Assembly: GCA_946699065.1 (NCBI GenBank)
Contig: CAMPDV010000949.1
Span: forward strand, 62,001-126,000
Source of the DNA: Loxodes magnus
Taxonomy: Eukaryota > Ciliophora > Karyorelictea > Loxodida > Loxodidae
Length of the DNA stretch: 64,000 nt
Direction: 5' to 3'
The first letter of the stretch is position 1. Each line of letters starts with the position of its first letter. A program made the translations under genes and the position numbers. Shown one piece after another: positions 60,239 to 64,000 of this stretch. A model generated the notes under the pieces. It was given only the letters and a program-made list of their open reading frames with translations, did not search any database and was not told the DNA's origin.

Positions 60239-61464
60239 TTATTTTAATATTTTATATCTTTTTTAATATATTCATTATAACTTTCTTTCTAATCATTAAT
60301 CTTTTCATTTATTAAAATGCTCTGGATTTTTTTATCTTCTTAAATTTTGTTAAACGCTGAGCAAATAAATGTTTATAAACTTTTTATTTTTAATATTGTT
60401 TATTACTCCTTACATATTTAATTTTAATATTTTACGCTAATTTCTAAACTCTCTTTTCTTATGTTTGAAATTACTTACCACTATAATTCCATAATTTGCT
60501 TTTGTATAGCTTTCTTATTCCTTTTCTTTAATATCTACGATAATTTAAACTGTAAATATTTAACATTTTTTCTTTTTAAATCATAGAACATCTACTAACA
60601 TTTAACTTTGAATTATCTTTATGAAACTGAAATATTTTACAACTTTATCTTTAATTCAACTTTTTTTTTCTTTTTATACTTTAAATATCATTCTTTAATC
60701 TTGCTAAATTTACATATTGAAATATTTATATCCTTCCTAAATATTCTGTTAATGAAAATAATAAGATAAAGCTTTATCGCCTTTTTACATTTTTTAATTT
60801 AATTTATAATTTTTTTCCTTTTTAAATTTTCAAAGTATTACGTTATCTTTTATCAAATTTCTATTTAAACCTTTTAACTTACTTTCAATTCACTTTTTCT
60901 TTTCTTTGAACTATAAATTCTTAAGTTCTTTCTTTTTTAAATTTCTTCATTGTATAAACGATTTAAAAATCGCTAAATTTGCGAATAATTAAATGGTTCA
61001 TTTCTTATTCTACTTTTTATTATTATTTTCAATCAATAAAGTTTTATTTATTTTACTTTCTTTAATTTAAATCATTTTTTATACTTTCTTTACCTTTTAA
61101 TTTCTTTCTAATTTTTATTACACTTTTTCTTACTATTTTTTTACTCTTATATTTAATTTTTTATATTCTGTGTTTTTTATCAACTTTTCATCAATAAAAA
61201 ATTTCTCTAATAAATAGCCTAAATTTAGAACATATATTCTATTTTACTCTATTCTTATCCTATTTATCATTCTTTCTATTTAGAGATTCTATGTGCTTTA
61301 TAAATTTTAACTAGAAATGTTCTTATTTGCTTATAATATTAGAAAATTAAATATTTCATTTTTTTCATACTATGAATCTCTTTTTTAGACATACTTTAAC
61401 TTTTTTATTAATTTATTAAGATAAAAGGTAAGATTATTAAATTATTTTAATAAGAGTATGTTAT
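60239..61464. other. T-rich region downstream of the membrane-protein gene
   Basis: The minus-strand frame of the membrane protein stays Lys/Gln-rich here and could be a long tail, but composition alone cannot decide. I place the gene's end at TGA 61,465 and leave this region open. Confidence 0.4.
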
Positions 61465-64000
61465 TCAACACAATTTCTTTCACTACTCTGCTTCATCTAT
61501 ACTTTTATTACTAGCTATTCTTTCTTCGCATTTCTTTTCATCTTAAACTTAGATTTCGCATTAAGATTATTCTAATGTTAAATCAGCTTGCTAAGAATTC
61601 TACACTTCATTTTACTATTAAGTTTCTTCAAGAGTCTCCACAATTGTCTTTAAATCAGCTGTCTTTTTTATAAAAACTTTATTAAACTTACGGTTACTTA
61701 AACTTGCTTATTTTTTATTTATTTTGCTTGCCTTTTTCAATTTTTTATGACTGAATATCTTTGATTCTAACTAAATTTAAGACTATATTTATTAACCAAA
61801 TGAACTATTATTTGATTAATAGGATTATTATGTCTGATTTGAATAGTTTTAGGTTTTAATTTCTTCTTGATGACTATTTTAATTAGTAATAATATTACTT
61901 GGATTATTTTAAATTTAGCTTCATATCTATAAGAATCACTTAATTCTTTAATTTCAATATTCTGTTTGTGTTAATATGAAGTTTCTAGAGTTTTAGTTAT
62001 ACAGTTCATATAACCCAATGCTGATTAAATATGATCACTCCATTTATTTTAAGATAGTTATATCTTCTTTCTACTTAAAATGAAGGGTTAGTTTTTTGGT
62101 ATGCTTATTTTCTTAGTTTAGGTTATAAAATTAAACTTCTTCTTTATCATTGAAGATCTTTATCCTTTTTCTTCTTAATATTGAGGAAATCTTATTTTAG
62201 CATTTCCTTCATTTACTCTATTAGTCTCTAAGATAATTTCCTTCTTACTTTTCCCATTAATTAATAGTTTCCATTAAATCTAACTTTTATTAAAAGCAGA
62301 TAAAGCAAAACCATGTTTTGAGATATTTTCTATAGTATTGACTTCCAAAGAGAAGTATAAAGTAGTATATCCAGACAAGAATGAAGTATACATTAGCAGC
62401 AACTAGTAGTATAAAAGAAGCGATATCAATAATTAAGTATCTTTATCCAGAATCAAAATAGATACCTATATATAGTGTAAATGCTGATACATATAAGTAA
62501 ATAGCTTCTAGTTTATTAAGCTCTTCTTTTATATAAGGATTATTTTACCTCTACAGATAAATAAACACCAGCAGTACAAGAATTAAGCATCAGAACTAGA
62601 AAATTATAGTATTCTTCTATAGAAAAATAAAAATAAAGGAAATTTAAAATTTCTAGTAAATTTTGAATATTTCTCAGTAGTAGAAATTCTCTTTATACCC
62701 TATTGTTAGAAACCCAAACTAAGACTTTATTTAGTAGGATTTTATTATTTTTCTCTTCCTATATAAGTAAATAAAAACGTTAAAAGGAACAAAAAACGCA
62801 TACAGAAGTAGTGAAGGTAAACCAAATATTAAGACAAACTTTATATGCCTTCCCTTTCAACATTATATATCAGTATAAGAGTTTAGAACGTAATAGTCAT
62901 CTTCTATCTTATAGCAACTAAAAACACTAAAAATAGTAGAGGTTAAATTAGTACAAATTTGGAAGTAGGAAACACTCATTATAGTTATAAAGATAGAATT
63001 ATTAAACTTTTTATATTTTATGCAAGAGTATACACTCACTAATACAAGGGATACTACTAAAATTATTAAAGGTAACATCAAAATGCTCAATACTTTGCTA
63101 TAATAAAACTCTTCTCCTTCTTAAAATAAACAATCTATTTTCAAGATATTAGAAGTTTATGCGGTAATTCTTTAATTTGCTTCAAAGTAGCTTTTAAATA
63201 CATTTGATCAATCAAACTAAAACTTCTAAATTAAAGAAGAAAATTAGAAATAGTTAGTTAATACTTTTAAATGAACCCCATAGTAAGACTCTTACTTTTC
63301 TGCTGATTTAAGAGTTTGAACTACTAAGTATATAACGAAAATGATGAATATTGTTATAGTAAAAGTACCAAATAAGATAGATTATCTTTTACTTAAACAT
63401 TTTTGGCACTCATTTATATCATTTTTTGTTCAATCTTTCTCGCAAACGTCACACATAACACCTTTATAACCTTCAGCACATTCTCCTTTTCAATTAATTC
63501 CTTTCTTGAGATCTTCTCTATTTTACTAATCAGTGGTTTATAAATAAATATCCACAAAACTATCATTTAAAGTAGTTCCTTTACATGCTTTGCTATTAGG
63601 ACATTCATGAATATTATCTGTTTCAAAACTTTTTCTTCAAAATCCTTTTTTAGGTCCAATCAAATCACTTCCATAACATGTCGAACCAGCAATACACTCT
63701 TTGCATTTCAGATCGCTTTAGTTAAAGGAATATTATCCATAAAGACAATTATAGCATGAATTACCCTCTATAAGTATTTATCCTTATAAGCATTTCTAAA
63801 TGTATACTTCCATATTAAGTTTATTGATAAACTTTAAGTTAAAAGGTAAAGTATCAATATCAATGGCATTGGTTTCTATATATAAGCTAATATTAGTTTT
63901 TGGTATTGCCTTTAAAATTACATCCTAAAAATCAAGCACACCAAGTTCAGCTTATACTCTAGTTTTTCCTGATAGCTCTGAATCACTGTTATTGGAATTA
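61465..64000 (-). CDS. Cys-rich, ~7-TM membrane protein (5' end outside the window)
   Basis: About 845 codons in one uninterrupted frame, entering from the right edge. Ectodomain: repeated Cys motifs (C-Y-N-C-L-Y-G; C-K-E-C-I-A-G-S-T-C-Y-G), G-F-W-R-K-S, E-C-P-N-S-K-A-C-K-G, C-A-E-G-Y-K-G-V-M-C-D-V-C, C-Q-K-C. These are familiar from large EGF-like/TNFR-like membrane proteins of ciliates and other protists. About seven hydrophobic segments follow between about 63,345 and 62,345, including F-D-W-S, L-P-S-L-L-L-Y-A-F-F, Y-K-E-N-F-Y-Y-W-E and L-N-K-L-E-A. Then comes a Gln/Ser/Asn-rich cytoplasmic tail with E-T-L-E-E-T-Q-Q-Q-N-E-V. At least eight Trp are TGA (for example 63,637-63,639 and 62,674-62,676); TGG occurs in V-W-I-Y-Y, T-W-F-C-F and Q-W-E-K. 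The stop is taken as TGA 61,467-61,465, where composition weakens. Function unknown, perhaps a surface receptor or adhesion protein. Confidence 0.75.

Noticed and set aside
1-64000. CRISPR arrays, bacterial operons, telomere repeats or Tetrahymena-type chromosome breakage sequences
   Set aside because: No regularly spaced identical repeats, no ribosome-binding-site/operon structure, no G4T2-type repeat runs and no recognisable breakage motif were seen.

Overview
ORGANISM AND GENETIC CODE. The window is about 77-80% A+T and reads as ciliate nuclear DNA, probably germline or another repeat-rich fraction. Under the standard code no long frame survives. Several families become readable when TAA and TAG are read as Gln, as in ciliates. 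TGA then falls on positions that are Trp in the same families: the kelch D-I-W-K-Y-N strand, reverse-transcriptase N-W-R-P-I-T, and Y-Y-W-E and G-F-W-R in a membrane protein. TGG is used in the same genes. I therefore infer UAR=Gln and UGA=Trp, with UGA probably also the stop. Known codes of this kind are the karyorelict (table 27) and Condylostoma (table 28) codes. I cannot name the species. Under such a code an open frame is weak evidence by itself, so my calls rest on motifs and on agreement between copies.

LAYOUT 1-45 kb. Three direct copies of one module follow each other at about 15 kb spacing: A (1-13.6 kb), C (15.7-26.9 kb) and B (29.9-43.5 kb). A module holds a compact structured-RNA candidate (A and B), an AT-rich desert, a plus-strand RT fragment with a small membrane ORF (A and B), a minus-strand EN-type ORF2 relic, a minus-strand RING-coil-kelch gene readable in one frame in all three copies, and, head-to-head with it, a plus-strand non-LTR retrotransposon (ORF1 with an RRM-like domain and zinc knuckle; ORF2 with EN and RT). 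Only C keeps the plus-strand RT. A and B are about 99% identical over the first ~8 kb and then diverge, and B becomes more C-like.

BETWEEN AND BEYOND THE MODULES. There are loci of a zinc-knuckle (gag-like) family at 13.9-15.6, 29.25-29.93, 46.6-47.5, 50.9-51.8, 53.5-54.2 and about 59.3-60.2 kb, plus a broken relative at 44.2 kb. One carries a RING-like N-terminus. Three share a 3'-terminal hairpin. Three tRNA-like relics lie at 45.6-46.5 kb.

RIGHT END. A large minus-strand gene for a Cys-rich, roughly seven-TM protein enters from beyond the right edge (61.46-64.0 kb). It is the one clearly host-type gene. An unrecognised plus-strand frame lies at 55.4-56.8 kb. The remaining stretches are AT-rich with nothing I can support.
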